Shown piece after piece: positions 30,401-39,606 of a stretch of DNA of 64,000 bases. This stretch comes from Acanthornis magna (taxonomy: Eukaryota > Chordata > Aves > Passeriformes > Acanthizidae). The first letter of the stretch is position 1; each line of letters opens with the position of its first letter. Under the pieces are notes generated by a model. That model made no database searches. It was not told where the DNA came from and worked only from the letters and a program-made list of their open reading frames with translations. Location of the stretch: NCBI GenBank assembly GCA_036785705.1, contig JAWUZG010000056.1:1427001-1491000 (forward strand), read 5' to 3'. The position numbers and the translations under genes are program-made.

Positions 30401-33027
30401 GAGCACTAAGACAGCAGCTTCTGATGCAGAGAGTCTCCCCAAGAAAACATTTACCAATATTGCCTTACCAGCCTCTGCATGCTTCTACTGCTATTCGAAG
30501 TTCTAGTTCTCACAGTACCTGCAGAGCCACTGAAGCACAGTAAACAAGACTTAGGCTTTTCTAGTTTACAGTACGCATAAAACCCCACAAAAATACCTGG
30601 AGGCAATTAGGAGTCAGAGCCAAGAAACTCCATTCAGTGGGGAGGGGGAGATAAAAAAATAATCACTTTTATGACACTTAAGAGTTCTAACATTTGTGTC
30701 AAAGAACTAGGACAGAAGCCCAGAGATGAGCTTTCTCTTCTTGTCTCTCTCACCTGCTGCCCATTTGTTTCAAGGGAGCCACCTCTGTATCTCAGGTTGC
30801 CCTATCTCATTTATTTTTAACAGATAGGAGAAAAGCCTCCTGCCTCAAAGAGCTAAAAATTAGTCAACATTGGAAAACACCGAGCTGCTCACAGACAGCT
30901 GTGAAACAGAAGTTTCAAGAAACTCAGACACAGCCTTTCATCAAAGCAGAAGCCTCAGCTCTGAGGTTTCAAACAGCACTTTTCCTGTTCTTATTGCAAG
31001 TTCATACTCCACAACTCCAATGGCATGTGAAAGATCTCCTGACCTTTGGGGCAAGTGACTGTAACAGCAGATTGCAGACTCTGTTTCCTCATTAACACAA
31101 ATATGACAACAGTGACCTAAGTGGTTGCTTGCTTGCTCAGACACACCTCAACCAAAGGCCTACAGCTAAGTGGGCATATTGCTTTGCATTAAGAATTCCT
31201 ATCGAAAGTAGTTACCATGAAGGCAGTCTCAGAAATAGATATACACCACAGCAAAAATCCCAGGAACAACAACATCAGGTTGGTTTCCCTGTTAGCTGTG
31301 ATTTGACAAAGAAGAAATATTCATAAAATTCAACTGGCAACTGAGGGTGCACCATCTTCAGACCTTTCATTTTATTGTTTAGAGTGAGATTTATGAAACA
31401 GATCATGTTATGTGGAAACAAAAAGCTAAATTTCTCTGCAATGAAACACTCTCTACTGAATAAAACATATTTATAGGAAGTCACACAATCCATCATCTGA
31501 GGGGTCATGTCTGGAAAGAAGAACACCAAACCATGTTGTTTGTTTTACCATAAAACCCCCACATCTTATGTCTTACAAGTATCCAGCAAAACAAACCTGT
31601 CTCCATGACCACAAAAGTGACATCTCATGACAGTTAACTGTAAAAACTGAAAGATCTGCCTAACAACTCTCCTTTAATTTAATAAAATTACTTTGGCTGG
31701 TTTGCATACACGTCTTCATTTTTTCAGTACTGAAACATTCACACTTACATGAATGTTTCTACCTCTACGGTTTTGAAACTTCCATAAAAAGACAAAAAAA
31801 CCCCAGTAGAATTTATCTTCCTTAAACCCAAACATACTATCTGCACCTAAAGTTTTTCAATATGTCAGTGCTCAGTTGAATCTTGATAAGGCATTCAAAT
31901 TCACTTATTACTGCAACCAACCCAACAAAAATGAACCTTCAGCACTTTCCTGTACCTGAGCCACAGATGCCAATATATTCAAATCCTTTGGCAAGTTTAG
32001 GCCCTAAACTTCTAAAAAACCAGAGGATTGTTACCATGCCACACAGCACGGAACATTTAGTTCAGCTTCTCTTCCACTCACTTAAAAAAATTAAGCCAAA
32101 CAAAATTAAGGGGAAAAAAAACACAGAAAGGAGAACCTCCAAAGCCCTCGGTAGGGAGCAGTCCCTCAGACTGGACACGGCTGCTCGTAGCCCCTAACAA
32201 GTTTAAAGGCACCGTTATGCTCTAACAGCCCTCCGGCAGCCGAGCACGGGCTCTGCGCTACCCTCCACGACGGCGACACGGACAAGTTTGCCGTCCCTGC
32301 GGCCCCCTGGGCGGCCCCTGGGGCTGCCCCGCGGGGGAGGCCGGGCCCGCCCCAGGCCGCGGCCGTGTGGCGCACTCGGGAAAGCGCCCGCCCGCCGCCT
32401 CCGCCGGGCTCCGCGCAAAACACCGCCGGTGCCCCGCGAGCCGCCGCAGGGCCGGGCCGGCCAGCGGGGCCCCTCTGCTCCCCCCGCCGCCGCCCCGGGG
32501 CTCTGTGCCCGCTGCCCCGGGCCCGGCCGCCCTTTGTTCCGGCTCGCAGCTCCCGGCTCCGAGGCGGCGGCCCCGGCCCGCGTCCTTCTCCCGTGCCCGG
32601 GTCCCCCGGAGGAGCCCCCCGGAGGAGCCCCCGCCGCGCGGGAGGAGAGGCCGGGGCCGCCCGCCCCCTGAACTTTTGTTATGGTGGCAGTGGGGAAGGC
32701 GCCCGGAGCCCCGGGGGAGCGGCCCCGGCGGCCCCCCCGTGCTGAGTCACCCCCGCGGGGCTGCGCCCCCTCCCCGCGCCCCGCGGACAATGGCGAGGGC
32801 GGGCCGTGCTCGGCCCTCCCCGCCCCGCGCGGCCCCCGCACCGTGATGTTGCAGTGGATGGTGAGCGGCGGCGGCGGCTGCGGGCTGGAGCCCGGCGGCG
32901 GCGGCAGGAGCACGAACTGGCAGTGGAGCTCGTCCAGCTTCCAGGAGACGATGCGGAAGCGCTCGTGGTCCTTGTCGAAGATGGACTCGAGGAACTTCAG
33001 CTCGGCCTTGAGCCCTGACACCGACAT
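316..33027 (-). CDS. UBE2Q2: UBE2Q2, ubiquitin-conjugating enzyme E2 Q2 (5' part, exons 1-6)
   Basis: This is the spliced coding region join(33027-32842, 17169-17065, 10467-10363, 8734-8678, 6627-6487, 400-316), giving 226 codons plus one base. UBE2Q2 is an E2 enzyme that takes ubiquitin from E1 as a cysteine thioester and passes it to substrates with E3s. The start [13 protein letters not shown], the run [14 protein letters not shown], the acidic stretch and [19 protein letters not shown] are characteristic of UBE2Q2. Its paralogue UBE2Q1 has a much longer Gly/Pro/Gln-rich N-terminus. Residues 1-132 form the conserved N-terminal region (often described as RWD-like), 133-175 an acidic linker, and from about 207 the UBC fold begins. 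All introns are phase 0 except the one after exon 6, which is phase 1. The remaining exons, with the catalytic cysteine, lie off the left edge. No frameshift or stop is seen, so the gene looks intact as far as it is visible. Confidence 0.95.
401..6486 (-). other. UBE2Q2: UBE2Q2 intron 5
   Basis: This 6.1-kb intron is AT-rich single-copy-looking DNA. The open frames inside it are short, start at chance ATGs and resemble no family I know. I recognise no RNA gene, transposon or strong regulatory cluster. Confidence 0.8.
6487..6627 (-). CDS. UBE2Q2: UBE2Q2 coding exon 5
   Basis: This exon encodes residues 152-198 (47 codons). It begins [20 protein letters not shown] and ends [17 protein letters not shown]. 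It completes the acidic linker and adds a charged, probably helical stretch leading into the UBC domain. The acceptor is a pyrimidine-rich tract ending tcctgtag, and the donor is AAT|gtgagt. It is phase 0 at both ends. The sequence matches the family along its whole length. Confidence 0.95.
6628..8677 (-). other. UBE2Q2: UBE2Q2 intron 4
   Basis: This 2.05-kb intron has no recognisable coding exon, repeat or RNA gene. Short open frames at 7223-7779 on both strands overlap one another and look random. Confidence 0.8.
8678..8734 (-). CDS. UBE2Q2: UBE2Q2 coding exon 4 (acidic 57-base exon)
   Basis: This short exon encodes residues 133-151 (19 codons), [19 protein letters not shown]. It starts the acidic linker between the N-terminal domain and the UBC domain. 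The [15 protein letters not shown] sequence is specific to UBE2Q2 as opposed to UBE2Q1. The acceptor ends cattgcag, with a poorer pyrimidine tract than the other exons. The donor is GAA|gtacgt. It is phase 0 at both ends, so it could be skipped without a frameshift. The Glu repeat is a likely place for length variation between species. Confidence 0.93.
8735..10362 (-). other. UBE2Q2: UBE2Q2 intron 3
   Basis: This 1.6-kb AT-rich intron holds nothing I can assign. Confidence 0.8.
10363..10467 (-). CDS. UBE2Q2: UBE2Q2 coding exon 3
   Basis: This exon encodes residues 98-132 (35 codons): [19 protein letters not shown], then [16 protein letters not shown]. The block [17 protein letters not shown] is a hallmark shared by UBE2Q1 and UBE2Q2. 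The acceptor is a T-rich run ending ttttttgtag, and the donor is CAG|gtaaat. It is phase 0 at both ends. It contains two of the N-terminal cysteines (ICDLC), which are not the E2 active site. Confidence 0.95.
11811..11860. repeat. 29-bp-period tandem duplication
   Basis: A 21-base block beginning TAACTCAAAAATAAAGCAGA occurs at 11811 and again, identical, at 11840. The spacer between the two copies is TCATCAACA. It is a small recent tandem duplication in intron 2. Confidence 0.9.
13055..13145 (-). mobile_element. CR1 LINE 3'-end remnant (degraded)
   Basis: AATCACAGGATAATTTGAGC, then a CTGGAAGACATCTGATCCACCCC-like stretch and CTCTGAGCAGGGCC follow the order of the reverse complement of bird CR1 3' ends (AATCACAGAAT, GGTTGGAAGGGACC, ATCATCTAGTCCAACCCC, GCTCAAGCAGGG). 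The element therefore lies on the minus strand, with its 3' end near 13055. It is diverged and short, so an old insertion. Confidence 0.6.
13270..13285. repeat. (AC)8 microsatellite
   Basis: Eight perfect AC dinucleotides in intron 2; possibly length-variable. Confidence 0.9.
14506..14520 (+). promoter_or_regulatory. weak CTCF-like motif in intron 2
   Basis: CCACTAGAAGGCAGA differs from the CTCF core (CCASYAGRKGGCRSY) at one central position and the last base. Confidence 0.25.
14612..14621. repeat. C10 homopolymer
   Basis: Ten consecutive C bases on the plus strand in intron 2. Confidence 0.9.
17065..17169 (-). CDS. UBE2Q2: UBE2Q2 coding exon 2
   Basis: This exon encodes residues 63-97 (35 codons): [19 protein letters not shown], then [16 protein letters not shown]. 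The acceptor is a T-rich tract ending tttacag, and the donor is CTG|gtgagt, a strong site. The tryptophan/aspartate-rich [12 protein letters not shown] block is highly conserved among UBE2Q proteins and lies in the N-terminal domain. Both ends are phase 0, so the exon is symmetric and skipping it would keep the frame. Confidence 0.95.
18295..18380 (+). mobile_element. possible MIR-type SINE remnant
   Basis: The words TTGCTGAACCTCAGTTT, ATCACCTAGA, TTATCTTCATATC and ACAAAATAATGAGGG appear in the order of the MIR 3' core (TTAACCTCAGTTTCCTCATC, then TACCTCATAGG and a TGAGG end). MIRs are ancient in amniotes. Divergence is high, so chance resemblance remains possible. Confidence 0.35.
21477..21492. 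repeat. A16 homopolymer
   Basis: Sixteen A bases in intron 1, preceded by a purine-rich run. No retroposed body is recognisable upstream. Confidence 0.85.
21895..21919. repeat. 25-bp perfect inverted repeat
   Basis: A 12-base arm ATTGTGATTTTT, one central A, and the exact reverse complement follow one another in intron 1. It could form a cruciform or a small transposon end. Confidence 0.85.
24449..24461. repeat. A13 homopolymer
   Basis: Thirteen A bases in intron 1. Confidence 0.85.
30013..30030. repeat. A18 homopolymer
   Basis: Eighteen A bases in intron 1. It could be a retroposon tail, but the preceding sequence matches nothing I know. Confidence 0.85.
31036..31120 (+). mobile_element. 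possible MIR-type SINE remnant
   Basis: GACCTTTGGGGCAAGTGACT followed after a gap by CTGTTTCCTCATTAA matches the MIR core words GACCTTGGGCAAGTCACT and CAGTTTCCTCAT at about the right spacing. It is the better of the two MIR-like hits, but still very diverged. Confidence 0.4.
32740..32750 (+). promoter_or_regulatory. NF-E2/AP-1 type site in first intron
   Basis: TGCTGAGTCAC matches the half-MARE plus AP-1 core (TGCTGAGTCA) bound by NF-E2/NRF2-small MAF or AP-1 factors. It sits about 90 bases inside intron 1 within the CpG island. Binding is inferred from the motif only. Confidence 0.45.
32842..33027 (-). CDS. UBE2Q2: UBE2Q2 coding exon 1
   Basis: This exon encodes residues 1-62, from [17 protein letters not shown] to the end TIHCNIT. 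Its middle has a proline/serine-rich insert ([15 protein letters not shown], residues 40-54), a variable, low-complexity part of the family. The ATG has A at -3 and T at +4, a moderate Kozak context. It is the start that gives the known UBE2Q2 N-terminus. The donor is ACG|gtgcgg, weaker than consensus, and the frame happens to stay open into the intron for another 600 bases, which is not coding. The exon lies inside the CpG island. Exon 2 follows in phase 0 with Glu63. Confidence 0.95.
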
Positions 33028-33038
33028 CCTGGCCTCAT
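32997..33038 (-). promoter_or_regulatory. UBE2Q2: upstream ORF overlapping the UBE2Q2 start codon
   Basis: An ATG 11 bases upstream of the UBE2Q2 ATG opens a frame of 13 codons ([13 protein letters not shown]) that runs past the main start and stops at a TGA inside exon 1. It has G at -3 and A at +4, so some scanning ribosomes should use it. It is in another frame, so it cannot extend UBE2Q2 and would be expected to lower its translation. It acts only if the transcript starts upstream of 33038, which is likely but not shown. Confidence 0.5.
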
Positions 33039-33180
33039 CTCCGGGCCCGGGCCTGCGCTGCCGCCGCCTCCCTCCGACTCAGCCGGCCCGACCCTGGCCC
33101 CGGCCGCGCCTGCGGGGCGGAAGATGGCGGGGCCGGGGCAGCCCCAGCCGGCGGGGCACGGCGGAGTTCCCTTTGTACCG
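33028..33180 (-). other. UBE2Q2: probable UBE2Q2 5' UTR
   Basis: The GC-rich stretch directly upstream of the ATG is the likely 5' UTR. Its outer end is a guess, placed between the TTTTAAG element and the YY1-type motif. It contains an upstream ATG at 33038 that opens a short frame overlapping the main start (listed separately). Confidence 0.4.
33117..33130 (+). promoter_or_regulatory. ETS/YY1-type motif pair in the promoter
   Basis: GCGGAAG (ETS/GABP core) runs straight into AAGATGGCGG (YY1 core) about 90-105 bases upstream of the UBE2Q2 ATG. This pairing is common at TATA-less housekeeping start sites. The YY1 core reads in sense on the plus strand, opposite to the gene. Confidence 0.5.
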
Positions 33181-35322
33181 GCCTCCTGCGCCCGCTCGCT
33201 CGCTCGCTTAAAAGGGCAACAGCGCAGCCCGCTCCCCTTCCCTTCCCTTCCTCCCCGGCGGGCCGGGCCAGCCGCGCCAACCGCCCCGCCCTCGCCCTGC
33301 CCTCCTCCCGATGGCCCGGCCCCGCGCCCGGGACACGCGCACCGGGGCCGGCCCGGGCCCCGCTCCTCCCCCGGGGCCGCCGCCCGCCCCCGCCGGGCAC
33401 CGCCGGGCTGACCCGCGGCACCTGCGGGCGCTGCCCGCCCGGCCCAGCCCTGCTCGGGCACTGCCTCCTGCAGCCTGGCTCGCAGCCCTCCGGCCCCCGG
33501 TGCCGAACCGCAGTGACCGCTCACCCGCGCTTCTCCTCTCGCACTGCTCAGCCCTGCGGAAGGGCAGGCGGTATTGCTTTCTCACCGCACTTCTGTTTTG
33601 TTGAGAAAAAACTGCAGCTTTAGCTTTGCTCTTGTCATCTCAGAGTCCTGTCAGTCCTTCAGTAGTCCTCGGGGGTCAGTCGACTTAAACCAGGAATTTC
33701 TGTCCGGATATTTCTGGAGGATCCATACAAATAAAATTTGGTGTCGGTCATTGCAGGCTGGAAATCAGCAATACAGAGGCCAAGAAAAATTGTTACTGGT
33801 CCATTTAAGCTCCTCTATAATTGTTTGTACAACATTTTATCCCCAGAAAAAGCATCACAATGCATGAAAGCAAAGTAAACTGAATACTTGCTACATTCAG
33901 AGATCAAGAGGTGCTGCCCCTTTCTGACACTGGAAATAGCATGCCTGCACCTTTATTTTCCCTTCCCATATTGGTTTTGCCTATAGACAGTTGTCAGTGC
34001 TTTGGAAACATGGATCAGCTCTCCCATGACATGAAGTGGGAGAGCATACAAGCAATGTTCTTGCACTGTGTCCTTCATGTTTCCCAACCAGCTATTAATT
34101 AATGCAGTACACACATAAACCTGAAACAGGGAATTGCTTTTTTTTTACATTGATATTTTATATAAATCTTTAATTCCAGACAAACTGGCAGCATTTCACA
34201 AACCACAAGCTGAATCTTGTCAAGTGGTGAGAACTCTAATCTTGATCCAGAAAAACAGTTATGCACATGCCCAGCTCTAAGCATATGGAAATCTTACTGA
34301 TTTGTGGGCTTGAAATCCCTATCCTTCCAGCAAAGAGCTGCAAAGAACACACTTCACTACAAAAGGACTCAGGAAGGATTGACACTGGTTAAATACTGTG
34401 AATGAAAGATACCAAAAAGTCCACATTTTTTTTTAGGTGTCATTTGAAAGATTCTGATTACAATGTGTTTGCAACTCAGCTTTCCTAGATAGGCTGAACT
34501 GTTGGTTAGACTGTACAGCTTGCAAAGTGAAGCCAGAGTGGATATAACTGTTGTGTGTTGATACATCAACAGGCAGAGCAAAAAACTTTGAGAGGTAAGG
34601 CAAAATTTAAGTATAAGGGCAAGCTAGCTGTAAATAAGCAGCAGAAAATGACTATACCTATTTAGAAAGGGAGGACCTGGAAGAGCCTCCCTATGGGAAC
34701 CCCAGAGACAAAACCAAACAAAGCAGACTTTGTCAGGCGTTGCATGGTGTGATGCATGAAACAGCAGAGGAATGAATTTGGTGACTCAGCCCAATTTCTC
34801 CTACGATAGGATTTTGGCCTGGAACGCCTCACTGCAGAGTTAGGTGGGTAGGCTTAGCAAGTTCAAACTGCACCTTTTGTCATGCCTTACCAGAGCTGCC
34901 TCTATCACTACCCCGGCCTTCCATTGTCCTTGTCTTCTCATCTCCCTTCCCTCTCCTCTGCCTCTCCACTGACTGTGACACCACACTGGTTTTGGCAGCT
35001 GCACAGCTGAGAGCTGTGAATGTGCTGCCTGGGAGGACACCTCGCCTGCAGTAGCTGGTGGAAGCCATGGGAAGCTCTATCAGGCACCTACTGATCCAAA
35101 TGCCACACTGTCTCCTGAGCACCTGGCAGACCAAACAAATTGTTTAATTGGTCAAGTGTGTTCTGCAAACCATATATCATTTAAGTCTGGTCTAGAATTT
35201 TCCCCAGCTCCTTCAGTCTGCCATTTTGTTGCAGGTTTCAAGAAGCAACATGCAGCTGCACAGCCACCACTCCTCTGAATTCTCCTGCCCTTCTCAGTAT
35301 TTAGTAGGCATTGTGCAAGCTG

Positions 35323-35330
35323 TGACGTCA
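35323..35330. promoter_or_regulatory. full palindromic CRE
   Basis: TGACGTCA, the full 8-bp CREB/ATF site, lies about 2.3 kb upstream of the UBE2Q2 start. CpG-containing full CREs are rare by chance, but one outside a CpG island may be methylated and inactive. Confidence 0.4.
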
Positions 35331-38300
35331 CCTGTGAATTAGTTTCTGTGATAAGACCTTGAGAACACATTGGGGCTGTCTCGTTTTCTGGAATTCAGAG
35401 GCCGCTTCAGAGGTGTAAAGAGCTGTTTGGCGTGTCTGACTCATTCCTGTTTCTTTCTTCAGGAGTTGCCATAGGACTTTGACATGAATCTCATGTTGGT
35501 CATAAGATGATTCAGGAAAATACAGAGTTTCCCACAGACCAAAATGATTCTACACAGGGCAGAACCTGACATTTTGGGTTAATAAAGGTAATGAATCCTG
35601 GTACAGCCCCTTGGGAGCACTCTGTCAGATTCCAGTAGTTACAGTTACTCTTAAATTCCCTTAATCTATATGGCCTGTAAAAATAATCTTTTTCTAACTT
35701 TCTCCCTGCATGTACATCTTCAACATCATGATTAACTCTCTTTATACACCTAGATAACCTCTCCCAGAGACCGAACTTTGGCCAAATCCCTGTTTTGAAG
35801 ACAACATACCTTCATAACCTTCATTTATTTTCCCTCCTTTTTTCATTTAAATATGGGAAATTTTGTAAGAGTCTTCAACTGAAATACTCAGAAAAAGCCC
35901 AGCAGATTCCTCCTTGCACTCTTGGGTAGAACAAGGAGACAAAGAGTTTAGACCAAACTTGTCTTTCCCGTTAGCATTTACTGCCAGCCCTGCCAACAGA
36001 TCAGATAGGCATGTCCCTGGCTAGACAGAAAGCCAGCAGCAAGGGGCAAATGGAACCAAAGGAAAGATGAGCTCAGGATGAGCCATTAAGAAGGAAACAA
36101 AGTAAAATATAGGATGAGTAGGCTTTGATGAAAGTAATAGTTGTTTGAGGCTCGAAGAAAGGATATTGCAGAGCCCAAATGAATTTCAGTTTATATTAAT
36201 CCTTTTCTTCCTGTGAATGTCTTTTCCAGGTCTGCTGTATTTTCAACTTTACCCTGAGTGAAGCTCCTGTACATTCAGTTGAGTGTGCCTAGCAGAGGAT
36301 TGATTTGTTTCTCTGAGACTAGTTTATAGTTTTGTTTTTTGACCTCACTTCTCTCTCATTTACACCCTAGCACTTAGAAAGGGTCTTTCTGTTTAATTCT
36401 GATGTCACTCTCCCAAAAGAAATGTCAGGCACCAAAAATGACTGCCATTTCAGGAACAGGGAAGGCCCAGATCTTTTGTAACCCTGAACGTCATCAGACA
36501 GAGAAAGTAAAGGATAAAGTTAACGAGATGGGAGAAAGTGTAAATTGATTTTACTGATGGATGATGCAGTTTGATAATAGCTGATCCCAGAGTAGAATAG
36601 GCACTTGAACTTTTTCACAGGTAGCAGTAGAACCTGAGACTAGAAAAGACAAATAATACCTAGCACCCATAAAAAGAGAAGGAGCAGAGGAGACCTTACC
36701 TGAAACCTTGGGCAAAAACAGAGAGAGTTAATAGGATCCTGCTTTACCAGGATACAAGTCAAGCTCTCTTGCTTGCCAAAGCCAGTCTTTCTCATCATCT
36801 TTGAGCTCACAGCACCAAAGTCATTACTTCAATAACAAAGACACTTTCAAAGCATTGAGAAAAAAACATACATCAGTGCATGAAAGCTGATGAAATGGCA
36901 GCACAATGCAGTTTCAAGAAGCATCATGTGCACTGGGCAAGGGATTACGTAGTCCCTCAGACACCTATTTCACTTCTAAAGGCTTTAACAGTTAAATAAT
37001 TTCAAAATCAATCTATCCTAGAGCAGCTTTGGACAGAGAGGGATACTCTTGTCCAGATGTTCAGGTATAGGTGTCAAGGAGATGTCTGCAGGCACTCAAA
37101 TACTGTGGCCATGAATTTAAGCATTCAAAAAAACCCAAGTTGCATGATTTTACTCAGGATGGTCAGACTAGTTTTCAGCTCCAGTTCTTCCAAGTCCATC
37201 CCTGTGGCCATCAGCAATTTAGTCAAATAGGTCCCTTCTTTGGAGTGCTTTGGCTCATCCACTGAGCACTCATCCACTAATCCTTTACAGGAAACAGCAA
37301 TAACCTGTTGGTGAAGATTTCATTACTGTTTGTGGATTTGTAGTTCTGGTTATTCTTATATCTATGGCTGAACAATGTATATTTCTGAACTGTCAAAAGC
37401 TGGATAGTGTCTGCAAAGAAAGGCCAAATGATACAGTTTTGTTCTATGTGAAAGTTGTGGGAGTTAATTTATTAGAAGAAAGGTGCCACAGGAAAACCAA
37501 GCCATGCTAATCACAGTCTTGCAATGCTGCAGATGGGGATTAAAATCCACGGTAAAACACATCAGAAACCAAACTCCTTGTGCATACAGTGAGGGAATAC
37601 ACCCAGTGCTCTCCTTAATGGCTCTCACAGCTTCCTAAAAATAGATAAAAACCACATCTCTGAAAGCAATAAGGAGCCATGCAGCCATATCTGAGACATT
37701 CCATTTGATAAAATAAATGAACAAGCTAGAGAAAAAAGGAAAATGTGGTACGATTGTTCCAAACCCAGCTGGGTGAGGAAAGAGGAACTGAAAACATGGA
37801 ACTGTTCAGAGTAGAGCAACACACCTTCCCTGGACTCCCTAGGACTTGCACCCTTTCCTTGGGATCCAAAGAGTAATAAGTCTTACAGGGCTCAGCAAGC
37901 TTATCTTCCTTTGCCACTACAGAAGCTTAGAAGGGATGTTCAGGAGTAGAGGTCAGAATCCAGGCTCAGTCCTGCTAAATACATTTCTGGCCTGGAGTGG
38001 GAGGCAGGGGAATGGGCAGATCCCCAGGTCAAGTGCTCCCAGGGCTGAGATGCAATTGTAGCCACAGCTGAATTCTCAGCCTCTTCATCCCTCTTCTGCT
38101 TTCTTATTTTGATAGGCAATACAATAGTTAACTTTGTCTATATTTAAAATATCAGCATAGGGCATCTGAGTTGGCAGACACTGAGGTCAATTAGGCAGGT
38201 CAGAGTTATTGTTTCAGATTCTGCAACCCCATCAGTTAGCATGGAAAATAGAGACCGAATGCATCTCAACAGCCCTACCATCCAGGGCTTCTCATTTACT

Positions 38301-38523
38301 TTAGTCTCTTTTTGTAGATAAGTTTAGATTTTGGGGAATATAGTGGTGCCTATGTCAGTGCTGTGAATTTAAACATGAAAAAACCCCAAGTTGCAAAAAC
38401 CCTGTTCAAGCCCTCTACAGACTCAAGTGCTGCACAAACATGGACCTTAGCAGTGTCACACCAAACCAGACACAGGATGCAGCCTCATTTCAGATGTGGA
38501 GAGGTCAGACTGGGGAGGTAAAC

Positions 38524-38600
38524 CAGTGGTTTTCAATCATTTGCGGATTTGGAGGTCACAAGTGTCCACAGGCCACAAGTCAAGATCTACCAAGCCCCAG
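38524..38600 (+). mobile_element. possible hAT (Charlie-like) DNA transposon fragment
   Basis: CAGTGGTTTTCAATC closely resembles the terminal inverted repeat of hAT-Charlie/MER5-type elements (CAGTGGTTCTCAA), followed by GGTCACAAGTGTCCACAGGC. No matching opposite end or target-site duplication was found, so this is a weak call. Confidence 0.25.
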
Positions 38601-38675
38601 TATGAGATTTTTTTACATACTGTGCATCTGCTAACTTTTAAAAATCAAACACATAAAATTGAATTTGGTAGATAC

Positions 38676-38762
38676 AAAAAACATTGTAAAAAAATTAAAA
38701 GAAAAAAGAAAACCTAAAAAATAAAATAAAAAAAAATTTAAAAAAAATAAAATAAAAATAAG
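38676..38762. repeat. A-rich low-complexity tract
   Basis: About 85 bases of irregular AAAAT/AAAAG repeats on the plus strand, the longest A-rich tract in the window. It lies just right of the possible hAT fragment. It might be a decayed poly-A tail, but no retroposon is identified. Confidence 0.8.
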
Positions 38763-39584
38763 GTAGTGAAGTACACCTAGAAAACTAACCCATGTACCTT
38801 TATGGGTGAAAGAAGGTTAGAAAATATAAGATTTTTTTCTCATTATAAAGATGACTTGAAGTCATCTTTCCTCAGAATGACTGAGAAAAAGTCACAGAAA
38901 ACAGCAGTCTCAGAATCAAATGCAAGACCGAACCTCAGAAAAGAATGATCATAGCAGTTACCATTCTGTAAATCTGATTCTTTCCCTGCGAGAAACAAAC
39001 TCTATGCACAAAAAGCTGCTGAAACAGATGAAGGATAACAGACTCACAAGCAGTTATATGTGCCCTGAAGTTTATAAGGAAGGAAACTTCCTATAGACTT
39101 ACATCAGTGAGTAGAAGGAAAGTAACAGAACCAACATACTTGGCTTTAAACAAACATTTGGAAGACTGAATCACAGAAGTCTGAATAGAACTAATTCACA
39201 TCTCTTTTGACATAACAGCACCCACATAATTTGAGAACTAGCTTAAGAATTGTGAACAAGGAATAAAAATAGCAAATTACTGAGCAGGAAAAGGTATTTA
39301 ATGCTTTTAAAATGGATCATGGTAGTGCTGTGTTAGAGTTGAGATCAAGACTTTCACTGGGATTTAGAAGAGACTGTAATTGATGAAATTATCAGATGAC
39401 ACACAGAGACATTTTGAATAGCAATGAGGACAAGAAAATAACTCCAAGAGGTGCAGAAAAATCAGTTAAAAATTCAGCTCCTTGATCTATAAAGCCACAA
39501 ACCTAGTGATGCCTGCTCCACTATAGATTGCACTCCTGTATCACCATCACACTGTGTCTCACTTGGGCTCATTCTATAAACCAA

Positions 39585-39606
39585 CCCCCCACCCCCACCC
39601 CTTCCC
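39585..39606 (-). other. strong G-quadruplex candidate
   Basis: On the minus strand four G runs of 3, 4, 5 and 6 bases are separated by loops of AA, T and T. Such short loops predict a very stable parallel quadruplex. The plus strand is the matching C-rich i-motif sequence. Confidence 0.7.

Larger units (their letters stand above)
17170..32841 (-). other. UBE2Q2: UBE2Q2 intron 1
   Basis: This 15.7-kb first intron makes up almost half of the visible gene. It contains possible MIR remnants (about 18.3 and 31.05 kb), a 25-bp perfect palindrome at 21895 and three poly-A runs. Its 5' 600 bases lie in the CpG island. No nested coding gene was recognised. Open frames of up to 150 codons (for example 23712-24164) have no family resemblance or splice support. 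Confidence 0.8.
32215..33555. promoter_or_regulatory. UBE2Q2: CpG-island promoter of UBE2Q2
   Basis: Sequence changes abruptly from AT-rich to very GC- and CpG-rich at about 32.2 kb and back at about 33.55 kb. The island covers the 5' UTR, exon 1 and the start of intron 1, as in a broadly expressed gene. It holds many GC boxes and an ETS/YY1-type pair at 33117-33130. On the minus strand there is a TTTTAAG element near 33208-33214, about 180 bases before the ATG, next to a (CGCT)4 run at 33193-33208. The long overlapping open frames here on both strands come from the lack of AT-rich stop codons, not from genes. The transcription start site cannot be fixed from sequence. Confidence 0.85.

Noticed and set aside
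32215..32841. Extension of the UBE2Q2 exon 1 frame to 270 codons
   Set aside because: The family sequence stops at HCNIT, followed directly by a GT donor, and resumes at exon 2. The extension is GC-rich intron.
32288..33604. Many overlapping Pro/Arg/Gly/Ala-rich frames in the CpG island
   Set aside because: They occur on both strands and in several frames with no family resemblance, as expected from CpG-rich, stop-poor DNA.
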